Under the pieces are notes generated by a model. The model worked only from the letters and a program-made list of their open reading frames with translations, was not told where the DNA came from and made no database searches. From contig JADJXL010000018.1 in the NCBI GenBank assembly GCA_016715885.1, forward strand, positions 124,001 through 188,000: a DNA stretch of 64,000 bases, read 5' to 3'. Positions 36,501 to 45,330 of this stretch are shown piece after piece. Made by a program: the position numbers and the translations under genes. How positions within the stretch are numbered: position 1 is the stretch's first letter; every line of letters starts with the position of its first letter. The DNA is from Polyangiaceae bacterium. Its GTDB lineage: Bacteria > Myxococcota_A > Polyangia > Polyangiales > Polyangiaceae.

Positions 36501-39500
36501 GAGAAGCTCTACACCGAAGCAACGCGGTGGGAGGATCTCATCAAGCTCTACGAGCGTCAGCTCGATGGAGGCGTTGGGACCAAGGCCGAGCTTCGCGTGA
36601 AGATTGCGAAGGTCGCGCACGAGCGTCTCGAAGACGTGTCGCGTGCATTCGATGAGCTATCCGAAGCTCTCGCGATCGATTCGGCGCATACGGGTGCAGT
36701 CGGCGAGCTCGAAGCGCTCCTCGAATGCTCGGAAAATCCCGAACACCGAGCGCGGGCGGGCGAGATGCTCGAACCGGTCTACTTGCGACGTGCCGACTGG
36801 GCGCGCGTGAAGATGGCCCTCGATGCTCGTCTTGCCGCGAGCGAAGACTCCTCGGAACGACGTGAGCTTTTGACGAGGCTTGCAACGCTGCACGAGGAGC
36901 AGCTCGAGGACTACAAGGCGGCGCTCGAAACCGTTGCGAAGCTTCTCCACGAAGAGCTTGGTGACGAGGGCGTTTGGCACGAGCTCGAGCGACTTGCGAA
37001 GGTGGCGAGTGCCGAGCGACGGCTTGCCGAAATCTATTCGGCGGAGCTGACGGAGGTCACGTCCGATGACGCGCAAACCGCAAAGCTCAGCCGCCGAACG
37101 GGCGAGATCTATGCGGACCTGGGCGACGTCGCGAGTGCTCTGAAGTGGTACCGCCGCGCGTACGAATTCGAGCCCGAATCGACCGAGCTCTTCGCGCTCA
37201 TCGATCGTTTGCTCGTGAAGGAAAACCGTCACGAGGAACGCGTGACGCTGTATCGAGCGTCGCTCGATCATCGCTACGACAAGGACCGCCTCGATGCGCT
37301 GCACACGATCGCGAAACTCGAACGCTTCGAGCTGAAACAGCTCGACCAAGCGATCGAGACGTATCGCGCGGCGCTCGACGTCGACGACGCGGATGCGAAA
37401 TCCCTCGATGCACTGACCGAGCTTTATGCAGAGCTCGGACGTGATCAGGACCTGGCCGACCTGTACCTGCGACGAGCGGAAGCTGCGTCGAGTGGCGAGG
37501 CAGGTGCACCGTATCGGTTGGCTCTTGCTCGACTCCTTCGCGACAAGATCAAGGACACCTCGGCCGCGATTGATCAGCTCGAAGCGATCGTTGGCGATGT
37601 GCCGTGGCATCAGGAAGCGATCAAGGAGCTCGAAGCGCTCACGCAAAGCGACGAGCACAAGGCGCGTGTCGTCGAGATTCTGCGTCCTCTCTACGAACGC
37701 AGCGATGACTGGCGGCTCTTGGTCAAACTGAACGAGGAGCGCTTCAACCTCGCGCAAGACGTGCCGGAGAAGGTGGCCGTTCTTCGCGAGACTGCGCAGC
37801 TTTGGGAGACGCGCGGCAACGACCGGAATCTCGCGTTCCGCTCGATGCGTGCAGCCTTCGCGCTCGATCCGGAAGACGGTGAGACGCGTGCCGAGCTCGA
37901 ACGCCTCGCGACCATCCTGAAGGCATGGGAGCGTTTGGCAGAGAGCTACGAGCAAGGCATCGAAAAGACCAATGACGACATGACGAAGCGCGAGCTGCTT
38001 CTCGCTGTCGCCAAGGTTTACGACGACAAGATCGACGATCCTCGTCGTGCGCTCGGCGCTTATCGCCGCCTGAGCGAGCTCGATGCGACCGAGCGCGATC
38101 CGCTCGAAGCGATGGACACGCTCGGCACACTCCTCGCGGATTGGCCGACGGTCATCGGCGTGCTCGAAAAGAAGAGCGAAATTGCGTCGGACGACGAGAA
38201 CGCTGGGATTTGGCGGCGCATCGCCGAGACCAAACTCCAGATGCTCGACGATGAAGATGGCTCGATCAAAGCGTACGAACGTGCGCTCGAGCTCGATCCG
38301 GAAAGCACCGTCACGGCCGATGCGTTGATCTCACTCTACGAACCTCGCGATGCAGCCGAACGGCTCGTCGAGCTTTACGCGCGACGCGTCGAGCTTGCCG
38401 GAACGGGCGATGCGGACCTGCGCTACGACCTCAATGTCCGCGCTGCTGGTCGATACGAAAAGTCGCTCGGCAATCGTCGCGAAGCCATCAGCGCGCTCAA
38501 TGCGGCACTCGATGCACGGCCCGCGGATGCGCCGGTGCTCGCCTCACTCGAACAGCTCTACCGAGCCGAGAAGATGTGGGACGAACTGCTCGACAACCTC
38601 AAGCTCCAAGCGGCGCACGCAGCGACCAAGGACGATCGCGTCAAGCTGCGCACGGCGATTGGCGATCTCTATGCAGATCAGCTCGCGAGCCCGCAGGATG
38701 CGCTCGAACACTATCGCCTCGTGCTCGACGACGACGCGACGAACGACCACGCCATCAAGGCCATTCGTGCGATCGGTGAAGGCCGAGAAGAGCTTCGTCT
38801 CGATGCGGCCGACGCGCTCGAACCGGTACTTCGCGCGGCTTCCCGCTGGGAAGAGCTCGTCGGTGTTCTCGAGATGCGTCTCAAGGCGCAAACCGAAGGA
38901 ACGGATCGAGCGAAGACGCTTCGTGCGATCGCCCTTGTCGAAGACGAGAAGCTGTCGCGCACGCAGGCAGCCGAGAGTGCTCTTCTCCGAGCGCTCGAAG
39001 ACACGCCCGACGATGCGGATTTGCATGCCGAGATCGAGCGACTCGTGGCGCGCTCCGACGGCTTCGGCCGGTACTGCGATGCGCTCTCGAATCGCGCAGG
39101 ACAAACCTTCGATGCTACGATCGCGAAGGATCTCTGGTTGCGCGTCGGTCGAATCGCCGAAGAAAACCTGAAGGACGATCGGCGCAGCGTGGAAGCGTAT
39201 GCGAAGGCCGTCGAGCAAGCAGGCGATGAGCCAGCACTGCTCGAAGCCCTCGATCGGCTCTACTCGCGCATCGGCGACAACAAGGCGCTCGCGGACGTGC
39301 TCGAGCGGCGCGTTGCAGTGATCTCGAATGAAGCGGAACAAGCGGGCTTCTATCACCGCTTGGCAACGATTCAGATCGAGGCATTCAGTGACAAGTCCGC
39401 GGGTCTCGCGACGTTGAAGCAGGCTCTCGAACGCGCACCCGATCACACGGCATCGCGTGAAGCGCTCGAGAAACTCACGGACGAAGAGTCGCTCTTCGAG

Positions 39501-41747
39501 GAAGCCGCCGAGGCGCTCGAGAACGTCTACAAGACGCAGGCCGATTACGCGGCACTCGCAAAGCTCTACGAGAAGCGAATCAAGTTCGCGGCTGGTCCGA
39601 CCGAGCGTGTGCGTCTGCGACTCGACCTTGCAAAGGTGCTCGAGGATCGCTCGAACGATCCGAAGGCGGCGCAAGCATCGCTCGAAGCTGCGCTGTCGGA
39701 TGATCCGTCCGATGTCGACGTTCTCGCCGAAATCGAACGGCTCGCTCCGGTGACGGGCGGTTGGGCGAGCGCAGCGGATGCGCTCGAAAAGGCCGTGTCC
39801 GAGAAGAAGGACCTTTCGTCCGAGGCAGCACGCGATCTGTGGATGCGTCTTGCCGAGTGGCGCAAGGACAAGATCCTCGACAACGCCGCGGCAGAACGTG
39901 CGTTCGAGCAAGCTCTCAAGCACGATCCGTCGAGCGAGACGATCCTGCGCAACATCGAAGGCTTGCAGCGCGTTGCGGGTCGTGAACGCGAGCTCGTCGA
40001 GACGCTGCGCCGTCTCGCGGCGCTCGACGGTCTGCAGCATCAATCGGCGGATCTTCGTCGCGAGGCGAAGGGCCTGGCCGAGGGCGTGCTTGCGGATGAC
40101 GCGCTCTCCGAAGCGATCCTTCGCGAGATGATCAAGGCGGACGATGGTGACCTGTGGGCATTGGCGGAGCTCACGCGAGTTCGTGAGAAGGCCGGTGACC
40201 ACAAGGAAGTCTTCGAATTGCTCGTGCGTCGTATCGATCTGCGTGCCGACGCGAGTCTCATTCGCGGCCTGCGGCATCAGGCTGCGGAAGTCGCGCGCGA
40301 CAAGCTCAACGACGACAAGAGCGCCATCGAGATTTATAGCCAGGCGTTCGAGGACGAACCCAGCGACACGAAGGCGTCCGGTGCTCTCCGCGAGCTGTAC
40401 GTGAAGGCTGGCAAGTACAAGGATCTTCTCGACCTTCTGTCGCGCCTCGTCGACATGGCCGACGGCCCATCGACGCGTTCGGACCTTCGTCTGGAAAGTG
40501 CGCAGATCTGCATCGACAAGCTCGACGCAACGAGCGAGGCGATGGAGCACCTGCGTGCGATCCTCGATGAAGAACGCACGCACGAGAAAGCCACGCTGCT
40601 CTTGTCGCAACTTCTCGAGAAGACGGGTCGTGACGACGAACTCGCGGAGCTTCTCAACTCGCAGATCGAACTGTCGAAGGAACGTGGCGATTTGTCGGCA
40701 GAGCTCGTGTACAGCGTGCGACTCGGCGAAGTCTTCGAGAAGCGTCTCAACAACGTCGCGAAGGCCATCGAGACGTATCAGGCGGTGCTCGCGCGCGATG
40801 CGAAGCACAAGGGAGCGCTCCTTTCGCTCGCGCGTCTGCACGAGAAGAAGGGCGCGAAGGCCGAAGCTGCCAAGGCACTCGAGACTGTGCTCGACGGCGT
40901 CAGCGGCGAAGAGGCAGTGCAGACGGCACTACGCCTGGGCGACCTCTACACGGCGCTCAAGGACGAGACTGCTGTGCGTCGTGTGCTCGAAATCGGTTTG
41001 AAGGCAAACGATCGCGCGCTCGACATTCGCACGAAGCTGCATTCGCTTTACGAGAAGCAACAGGCATGGGCCGAGCTTGCCGATCTCGTCAAAGGCGATG
41101 CGGACACCGCGACCGAAGACGCACAGAAGGTGCAGCTCTATCGTAAGGCGGCCGAAATCCACCTCACGAAGCGCAACGATCCTGGCGCAGCCGCGGATCT
41201 CTTGGTCAAGGCATCTGAACTTGCCCCAGGTGATCGCGAACTGCTCCTCACGCTCTGCGATGCCTACAGCGCATCGGGTCGTGGAAAGCAGGCAGCAGAG
41301 GTGCTCCAGAAGATCGTCGAGTCTTACGGTGGCCGTCGCTCGAAGGAGCTTGCGGCAATCCACCATCGCCTTGCCAAGGCCTACTTGGCGGATGGCGACA
41401 AGGAAAAGGCCCTCGCGGACCTCGAAGTCGCCTTCAAGATCGATCCCGGCTCGGTGGGCATTCTGCGTGATCTCGGCGTTCTCTCGATGGAACTCGGCGA
41501 GGCAGCTTCGGACAAACCCGTGCGCGATGCGAACTTCGAACGAGCGCAGAAGACCTTCCGCGCGCTGCTTCTGCAGAAGCTCGACGACAGCTCGCCGATC
41601 TCCAAGGCCGAGACCTTCTACTACATCGCCCGCATCCTCCATGCGCAGGGCGATGACAAGAAGGCCATCCAGCAACTCGATCGCTCGATCGATGCCGACA
41701 AGAACTTCGCGCCCGCGAAGGAATTGCACGCCAAGCTCAAGAAGTGA
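30507..41747 (+). CDS. giant TPR-repeat protein (3746 residues)
   Basis: One continuous frame of 3746 residues without signal peptide or membrane segment, so probably cytoplasmic. Almost the whole length is tandem TPR-like helical hairpins of about 34-38 residues, with recurring cores such as A...YE.LLE..P....A...L..LY and LYE(K/R)...W..L..LYE. Runs of acidic and Lys/Arg residues alternate. No catalytic domain was found. TPR solenoids bind proteins; one this large could be a scaffold. Lys is mostly AAG. No frameshift is needed despite its length, which supports a real, maintained gene. Specific function unknown. Confidence 0.85.
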   Translation: MSVEKIRMALGVLQSDPENEAAWNDLAEAVTAPETSSDDVERLLGLARAKQEQRREWGAVAKLLELEMSFAAGTPVEAPMQAELARIYQDELVDVDKAMVVYRRLLELQPEDDAANEAVEADEAKRAKWAELVDRYVSESESADNPTFKSSLLASAADVGFRYGKDEARDRVAELLALALALDPKNGRAVRLLEVSSRAANDWDGVARALSITLREGATKEDRVAAGLRLGRVASTKLEDQTKARDAFAQVLDLQPGQPDALSYLAELFSKGEQWDELVALYEDQLKGGGVKPGDELGVLVQIAMVHWRMRDQPQAAEPYFDRVRRADPTHAGMLSFFREHLLAKGDKARLYAILTDAQRALPDGQDKRSIATELAKLAESTENAHKAIDQYKNILRTDPDNRDARDALKRLYMQTEGYNALVELYRQELERTPTTEPQARAQILRDIASIYRDRAKNDAALVTVLTQIVQLDDRDIDAVRELTRIYEGLGRWRDLLAYQQKLAELSNDTDEKSTLYRAVARRWIDQFSNVQNAVTAYEALLEVEPNDDEAQQRLKELYLKRRSWPQLYALYEKQLPNAYGTDRIELLTEMAKLAAERLDRGADAILHYKAILELDSSAPGVLDALEKQAERDKDFATVAEVLERRVDVANDDTAKLNALQKLGTVYAEKLKDPVAAARTWRRVLDIQPGHARALRVLREAYVASGDWDGLEELYASQNDWEGLVEFLSSAADKSSEASVKLDISFRAARIYEEQLAAPERAVRSYERVLSVAPTDARAAAALVPIYEKEEKWARLPALYEILLGATDDSDERVAMLRKLAAVTGGPLSDKQKALGYARRAYELDASEDGLTLLEAWSRAANSWGPFVEAVEARLKRDEEIDASQRRMLKLRLAEVYSRELGKVDEAAATYRELVQADPTDEETIREFDGLLRANEKKDDLRWLFQLRADQVHDEERAEILEEWATLEEEVFGDQAQAIALLHKVVEVTPTRGNALRALSRLLIAAGEAAAAAEVVARHRDVSDGDQRAQCEVELATLYLEKLERYVDAFDAAVRALEILPHDREAVSILARLLDKPDTRARAAQVLSIEYAETGDARKEAHALRVLLESETDTSTRLALFLKLADVEEEKLRAAGTAFDVVLGALNEFASELTVWDRASELAQRSGRPTDLAEAYRTHLVAARSAEGAAKLPDDVEIDLCERAATLHDEQLGDPEGAMPYLDRVLAVDPTNERAFSRLKLILTNSERWGELEALYDKAAQGTPDPATRIDLLNDVAIIAEDTMGDAAKAIRYYERILTLDSLYVPALNACERLYEREGRWKDLAALLERRLDTATDDETATIKLNLGRIYLDRLHEPEKSLEHLERVLELRQSDAEARQLVERLLEVGSLRQRAAQVLEIVYEARDDVRQLVRVLEIRREGVTDEHERRELLRRVSTLRDERLKDDAGAFATLSEFVPLEPDDSVVRDRFVEIGRRLGEHEKMAQVLTAAADACSTPPTQGEILMVVAEICEDMLGDLDRAEAVFRRVLGIDPGDPNLVVPAAQALARIYTGKGKHEALAEVLAVEVGLEADLDKRRALYRRIGEVYESVLDQPDKAIGAWRSRMSDDPEDLEALAALERLYERTANWRELVAILEARQTLSTDPVERKRTMVRAAETLASKLDDVSAAISGWRNVSDEFGPETATLSALEALYEKAERWADLADTLDVHLSLAGELAERLDLFARLGDVRRLHQSDLSGALDAYRQALMLDPSNARCRAALEALLEDPDARRDAAETLHPLYEADGDSDKLLRVLEIEVETSQSTGERLEQLQTALRTAEGPLGDTGRAFGYAVRGVREAAGEAEVGDWIQTVERLATATSRWTELSDLYRAVVDDILDGDVQQDVRLRVGELARTKLDDKTLAIEWYKKALEAKSDDRRAMIALEELYAEANDAPNLLEILRQRVDNAENDDEKKKLLFRQAELQRDSLKDQTGAIETYETLLDVELNPRAIAALEKLYTEATRWEDLIKLYERQLDGGVGTKAELRVKIAKVAHERLEDVSRAFDELSEALAIDSAHTGAVGELEALLECSENPEHRARAGEMLEPVYLRRADWARVKMALDARLAASEDSSERRELLTRLATLHEEQLEDYKAALETVAKLLHEELGDEGVWHELERLAKVASAERRLAEIYSAELTEVTSDDAQTAKLSRRTGEIYADLGDVASALKWYRRAYEFEPESTELFALIDRLLVKENRHEERVTLYRASLDHRYDKDRLDALHTIAKLERFELKQLDQAIETYRAALDVDDADAKSLDALTELYAELGRDQDLADLYLRRAEAASSGEAGAPYRLALARLLRDKIKDTSAAIDQLEAIVGDVPWHQEAIKELEALTQSDEHKARVVEILRPLYERSDDWRLLVKLNEERFNLAQDVPEKVAVLRETAQLWETRGNDRNLAFRSMRAAFALDPEDGETRAELERLATILKAWERLAESYEQGIEKTNDDMTKRELLLAVAKVYDDKIDDPRRALGAYRRLSELDATERDPLEAMDTLGTLLADWPTVIGVLEKKSEIASDDENAGIWRRIAETKLQMLDDEDGSIKAYERALELDPESTVTADALISLYEPRDAAERLVELYARRVELAGTGDADLRYDLNVRAAGRYEKSLGNRREAISALNAALDARPADAPVLASLEQLYRAEKMWDELLDNLKLQAAHAATKDDRVKLRTAIGDLYADQLASPQDALEHYRLVLDDDATNDHAIKAIRAIGEGREELRLDAADALEPVLRAASRWEELVGVLEMRLKAQTEGTDRAKTLRAIALVEDEKLSRTQAAESALLRALEDTPDDADLHAEIERLVARSDGFGRYCDALSNRAGQTFDATIAKDLWLRVGRIAEENLKDDRRSVEAYAKAVEQAGDEPALLEALDRLYSRIGDNKALADVLERRVAVISNEAEQAGFYHRLATIQIEAFSDKSAGLATLKQALERAPDHTASREALEKLTDEESLFEEAAEALENVYKTQADYAALAKLYEKRIKFAAGPTERVRLRLDLAKVLEDRSNDPKAAQASLEAALSDDPSDVDVLAEIERLAPVTGGWASAADALEKAVSEKKDLSSEAARDLWMRLAEWRKDKILDNAAAERAFEQALKHDPSSETILRNIEGLQRVAGRERELVETLRRLAALDGLQHQSADLRREAKGLAEGVLADDALSEAILREMIKADDGDLWALAELTRVREKAGDHKEVFELLVRRIDLRADASLIRGLRHQAAEVARDKLNDDKSAIEIYSQAFEDEPSDTKASGALRELYVKAGKYKDLLDLLSRLVDMADGPSTRSDLRLESAQICIDKLDATSEAMEHLRAILDEERTHEKATLLLSQLLEKTGRDDELAELLNSQIELSKERGDLSAELVYSVRLGEVFEKRLNNVAKAIETYQAVLARDAKHKGALLSLARLHEKKGAKAEAAKALETVLDGVSGEEAVQTALRLGDLYTALKDETAVRRVLEIGLKANDRALDIRTKLHSLYEKQQAWAELADLVKGDADTATEDAQKVQLYRKAAEIHLTKRNDPGAAADLLVKASELAPGDRELLLTLCDAYSASGRGKQAAEVLQKIVESYGGRRSKELAAIHHRLAKAYLADGDKEKALADLEVAFKIDPGSVGILRDLGVLSMELGEAASDKPVRDANFERAQKTFRALLLQKLDDSSPISKAETFYYIARILHAQGDDKKAIQQLDRSIDADKNFAPAKELHAKLKK

Positions 41748-41759
41748 CCCGAACGATAT

Positions 41760-41807
41760 GCCGTGGTGAGTCGAGGTTGCCGACACGACAGGCCTCGCCA
41801 CCACGGC
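41760..41807. terminator. hairpin downstream of the giant TPR gene
   Basis: Arms GCCGTGGTG (41760-41768) and CACCACGGC (41799-41807) form a perfect 9-bp stem between the TPR gene and the aminotransferase gene. There is no T tract, so termination would need Rho or be partial. Confidence 0.45.
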
Positions 41808-41829
41808 TGTCCCGCATCATCCTTGCGCC

Positions 41830-42708
41830 ATGAGTCGATTGGCGTGCGTCGATGGCGAGATCCTCGGGCCGGATCAAGCCAGGGTGTCGGTTTACGATCG
41901 CGGGTTTCTCTACGGAGACAGCGTCTTCGAAACGATACGCACCTACGGGGGAAAGCCTTTCGCCCTCGATGAACATGTTCGTCGCTTGGAGCGATCCTCC
42001 GAGCTCGTAGGGATTCAGCTTCCCGTCGAGCCCTCGGTTCTTGCCGCTGAGATCGAGCGATCGATCTTCGCAGCGGGGAACGCTGAATGTTACGTGCGCG
42101 TAATGATTACGCGCGGAACCGGTCCACTCGGTCTCGATCCGGCGCATGTCATGCGGCCGCTGCGCGTGATCCTCGTCGAGCCGCTGACGCCGCTGCCTGC
42201 TGCGATGTACCGCGATGGCGTTTCGGTGATCACGTATCGGACCGAGCGTGCTTCGGATGCGGCGCATGGCGCCAAGGTTGGCAATTACCTCAGCGGCATG
42301 TTGGCGCTGCGCGTGGCGCGTCAGACCGGGGCGCACGAGGCGCTCATTTTGGATACGAAAGGTCGTGTCACGGAGGGCACGACATCGAACGTGTTCATCG
42401 TTCGAGGACAAACGATCGTCACGCCGCCCGATGACGCAGGCATCTTGCTCGGAATTACACGAGCAAAAATCATCGAAATTGCACCACAGATTGGTTTGTC
42501 CGTGGATTATTCTTTGCTCGTTCCAGCGGATCTGGCGACCGCAGACGAAGTGTTTCTCTCGTCGAGCATGCGCGAAATCCTGCCTGTTGTACGCGTGGAC
42601 GGCGTGCCGGTTGGGAATGCCAAACCCGGACCAACGACACGCGCGCTGCACACCGCATTTCGTAAAATGGTGGGGCTCGAAAACGCCCCGCTGCCCTGGG
42701 AAGGATGA
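41830..42708 (+). CDS. class IV (fold type IV) PLP aminotransferase, branched-chain or D-amino-acid type
   Basis: 292 residues. Fold-type IV signature segments: YDRGFLYGDSVFETIRTYGG near the N-terminus, Lys149 in AHGAKVGNYLSGMLALR (the Schiff-base lysine), and DTKGRVTEGTTSNVFIV with the conserved Glu. Candidates are IlvE, D-amino acid aminotransferase or aminodeoxychorismate lyase (PabC); this cannot be settled from sequence. Cytoplasmic. It stands alone, converging with the disordered-protein gene across a terminator-like hairpin. Confidence 0.88.
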   Translation: MSRLACVDGEILGPDQARVSVYDRGFLYGDSVFETIRTYGGKPFALDEHVRRLERSSELVGIQLPVEPSVLAAEIERSIFAAGNAECYVRVMITRGTGPLGLDPAHVMRPLRVILVEPLTPLPAAMYRDGVSVITYRTERASDAAHGAKVGNYLSGMLALRVARQTGAHEALILDTKGRVTEGTTSNVFIVRGQTIVTPPDDAGILLGITRAKIIEIAPQIGLSVDYSLLVPADLATADEVFLSSSMREILPVVRVDGVPVGNAKPGPTTRALHTAFRKMVGLENAPLPWEG

Positions 42709-42713
42709 GCGGC

Positions 42714-42734
42714 GGGGGTGCGCGGAGCACCCCC
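42714..42734. terminator. bidirectional GC hairpin
   Basis: GGGGGTGC (42714-42721) and GCACCCCC (42727-42734) form a perfect 8-bp stem with a 5-base loop between convergent genes. TTGCGT follows but no long T tract. Confidence 0.55.
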
Positions 42735-42758
42735 TTGCGTAGGCACCGCTTGTGAAGC

Positions 42759-44915
42759 TCAGCCCGCCGTTTGGGCTGATTCGTCGGATGGAGGTGCTGC
42801 CGGCGCTTGCGGGGCCGGTGCTGCCATCGGAATGCGCAGAGAACCACCGCCCTGATGCGCCAGCAGGCTGATGCCCTTGTCCATGAACGCGACGAGGAAG
42901 GGGATCTCGCGCGGCGGCGACGTGATGAGCCCCGCTTCGCGTATCGCTCGCGCGACTGCGAGCACGTCGAGAGCCCGTTCGTTGCCTTTGCGCGCGCGCA
43001 CCGAAATGGCTGCATCCTGCATGCGCGCGGCCACCACGTTACGAACCTCGGGCGAGAAGAAACGGTCCGTCGAGCTTTCCATTTCTTCGCGCAGCGCCGT
43101 GTTCACGAATTGCTGATCCTGCGTGCTTTGCGGGCCAAGTCGTTGACCGAGGCGCTGAAGCAGATCCTCGAGCGTGCCGCGATCCGGCAACCATGATCGG
43201 AATTCGGGCTCCCCGTGCAGCGAGTCCGAACCTGCCGTGCGTGCCGAAGCAAGCTCGCTCGTGACCTGCTCTTCGAGGTCCGCGACCGGATGCGTCGGTG
43301 CTGCTTCCGGTGCCGGCTCGATCAGCTCTTGGCAGCCTTCGAGGCCCAGTGGAAGGATGCGCCCCGACGCCGCGTTTTGCTTCTTCGCTGCCGCAATTCG
43401 CGCGCGCGCCCAATCGACGGGCACCTGCACCGGTGCAACGCCGAGGCCTTCGAGCGCTCGTGCGCGACCTTCACGCAGTTGCGATCCGCTGAGCCACGCG
43501 CTGCCCGCATTCACGATGCCGACGTTTTCGCGAACGATGACTTCGGCCAAGTGATAGCGACCGCTGGCATCGCGGCTCGTGATGGAAATCGCGGTCGTTC
43601 CGCTCGAATCGGGCGGCAAGAACGTCGCTTCGAGCGCCACTTCGGCGCGCGAGTCGATACGTGCAACACGCGGCTTCGTCGGGATCGCCGTCCCGCGCGA
43701 CTTCAGCACGTTGAGCGCACGACGTGCGGCTTTGCGCGCTACATTCGGAGCCGCATCCGCATCGGCGACCGCTGCGATCGCTTCGACGTTCGATCCAGCG
43801 AGCCACGCATCGACGAGCGCCGATGCGCGATCACCCGCCTTGCGAGCTGCTTCGATGGCCGCATCCCACGTCGCCGTGAGGTCGGCTTGATCGAAGGCAG
43901 GCGTTTCCACCGCTGCCGGCGCGGGTTCGTCCGTACGAACCGCTGCTTTCGGCCCCTTCGCCTGCGCAGCCTTTGCTTTTGCCGCGAGAGCTTCTTTTGC
44001 CGTGAGCGCAGGCTTGTTCGCTGCGACGCGCGGTGCACTTGCTTTCGGCGGAGGCGCGATGATCGTCACGATGTTCTGCGCCGGCTTTGCGGGCGCTGAC
44101 GGCTTCGCTGCCGGAATGGCCGGCTTCGCTGCTTGTTGCGGAACTGCCGGCTTCGCAGCGGGAGCCGCTGCACCTGCAGTGGAAGGTCTCGCCGCAGCAT
44201 CCGGTCGCGGTCCACGATGATCCGGTCGCGGCCCGCGGTCGGGCCTCGGTCCACGGTCAGGCCGCGGTCCACGGTCGGGCCGCGGTCCACGCTCGCCGGC
44301 CGCAGCTCCTTCCGGCCGCGGTCCACGGTCAGGCCTCGGTCCACGGTCGGGCCGCGGTCCACGATCCGGCCGCGGTCCACGGTCGAATCGCGGCGGACGA
44401 TCACCTTCGGGCCGCGCTTCCCCTTCGCCCGCCGGCGGTCGAGGTCGCGGTCCCATCGCGGAACGTGCTGCATTCGGCCCCGGACGCGGGCGCATACCTT
44501 CTTCGGCACGCGCGCCATCGATGCGCGGTGGCCTCGGTGGGCGCGGTCCGCCCGGCCTTGGTCCCCCGGGCCTCGGTCCGCCAGGGCCTGGTCGAGCGCC
44601 ACTTGGGCCACCCGGCCGAGCTCCACTCGGTCGCGGTCCAGAGCGCCCAAAAACACGAGGGCTTCGCGGCGCACCGGGCGCAGCTCCAGGCGCTCCACCC
44701 GCTGCAGCGGGCGCATCCCCCGCCGTCACTGCGGGAGCCGCACCTTCCGGAGGCTTCGGCGTCGCCTCGGGTTTGGCCTCGTCGGCCGGTTTGGCCTGGG
44801 CGGGTGCGGCTCCTTCGCTCGGCGTCCCTTCAGGGGCACGTTCGCGCGTATTGGCCGAGCGGACGATCCTTCGAGTCCGCTTCTCGGGGTTGTCCCCATC
44901 GTCCTTGGTGGTCAT
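42759..44915 (-). CDS. large disordered RGPRPD-repeat protein
   Basis: 718 residues from the ATG at 44915; a longer upstream frame overlaps the RidA gene and is not used. After an acidic start come about 300 residues of low-complexity Pro/Gly/Arg/Ala, including many RGPRPD hexapeptides (44200-44410). The C-terminal 330 residues are folded-looking and helical, with no family recognised. Repeats of this type resemble RNA-binding or phase-separating linkers. The ATG overlaps the RidA stop (ATGA), so both are translated from one mRNA with recR and ebfC upstream. Function unknown. Confidence 0.75.
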   Translation of the reverse strand: MTTKDDGDNPEKRTRRIVRSANTRERAPEGTPSEGAAPAQAKPADEAKPEATPKPPEGAAPAVTAGDAPAAAGGAPGAAPGAPRSPRVFGRSGPRPSGARPGGPSGARPGPGGPRPGGPRPGGPRPPRPPRIDGARAEEGMRPRPGPNAARSAMGPRPRPPAGEGEARPEGDRPPRFDRGPRPDRGPRPDRGPRPDRGPRPEGAAAGERGPRPDRGPRPDRGPRPDRGPRPDHRGPRPDAAARPSTAGAAAPAAKPAVPQQAAKPAIPAAKPSAPAKPAQNIVTIIAPPPKASAPRVAANKPALTAKEALAAKAKAAQAKGPKAAVRTDEPAPAAVETPAFDQADLTATWDAAIEAARKAGDRASALVDAWLAGSNVEAIAAVADADAAPNVARKAARRALNVLKSRGTAIPTKPRVARIDSRAEVALEATFLPPDSSGTTAISITSRDASGRYHLAEVIVRENVGIVNAGSAWLSGSQLREGRARALEGLGVAPVQVPVDWARARIAAAKKQNAASGRILPLGLEGCQELIEPAPEAAPTHPVADLEEQVTSELASARTAGSDSLHGEPEFRSWLPDRGTLEDLLQRLGQRLGPQSTQDQQFVNTALREEMESSTDRFFSPEVRNVVAARMQDAAISVRARKGNERALDVLAVARAIREAGLITSPPREIPFLVAFMDKGISLLAHQGGGSLRIPMAAPAPQAPAAPPSDESAQTAG
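44200..44410. repeat. tandem repeat encoding RGPRPD units
   Basis: A plus-strand array of GGTCCACGGTC/GGGCCGCGGTCC-type units encodes consecutive RGPRPD hexapeptides on the minus strand. Units are near-identical, so copy-number change by slippage is likely. Confidence 0.8.
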
Positions 44916-45304
44916 TTCGAGGCTCCAACGTGGGCAATGGCATCGATTTCGACAGCGGCGCCCTTCGGCAACGCCGCCACTTGAACCGTCGCTCTTGCGG
45001 GCGGCACCGACCCTACGGCTTCGCCATAGATCCGATTGACGACCGCAAAATCGCCGAGGTCGACCAGGTAAATCGTTGTTCGCACGACGTCTTGCCACGT
45101 CGCGCCGGCGGCAGAGAGCACCGCCTCCAAGTTTGCAAGAACGCGCTCGGTCTGCGCTTCGATCCCTCCCGAGACAAACTCGCCCGTCTTCGGATCGATC
45201 GCGATCTGACCGCTGCAGAAAACCAAATCCCCCACGCGAACGGCTTGCGAATAGGGACCAATGGCCGCCGGAGCGCGATCAGTCGACACGATGGTTTTCA
45301 GCAT
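44912..45304 (-). CDS. ridA: RidA/YjgF family enamine/imine deaminase
   Basis: 130 residues from the ATG at 45304, which has GAGGGG just upstream. Typical RidA segments are IVSTDRAPAAIGPYSQAV, LVFCSGQIAIDPKTGEFV, and the C-terminal PPARATVQVAALPKGAAVEID, whose Arg binds the substrate carboxylate. RidA hydrolyses reactive 2-aminoacrylate-type enamines made by PLP enzymes. The stop overlaps the start of the disordered-protein gene by 4 bases. It lies 26 bases downstream of recR. Confidence 0.93.
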   Translation of the reverse strand: MLKTIVSTDRAPAAIGPYSQAVRVGDLVFCSGQIAIDPKTGEFVSGGIEAQTERVLANLEAVLSAAGATWQDVVRTTIYLVDLGDFAVVNRIYGEAVGSVPPARATVQVAALPKGAAVEIDAIAHVGASK

Positions 45305-45330
45305 CCCCTCAATCCTCCTCGTCCCATCGT

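Noticed and set aside
38544..40841. 765-codon antisense frame in the giant TPR gene
   Set aside because: Shadow of the TPR gene; composition is unlike a protein and no domain is seen.
44200..44420. CRISPR-like array
   Set aside because: Repeats are adjacent in-frame coding units without unique spacers.
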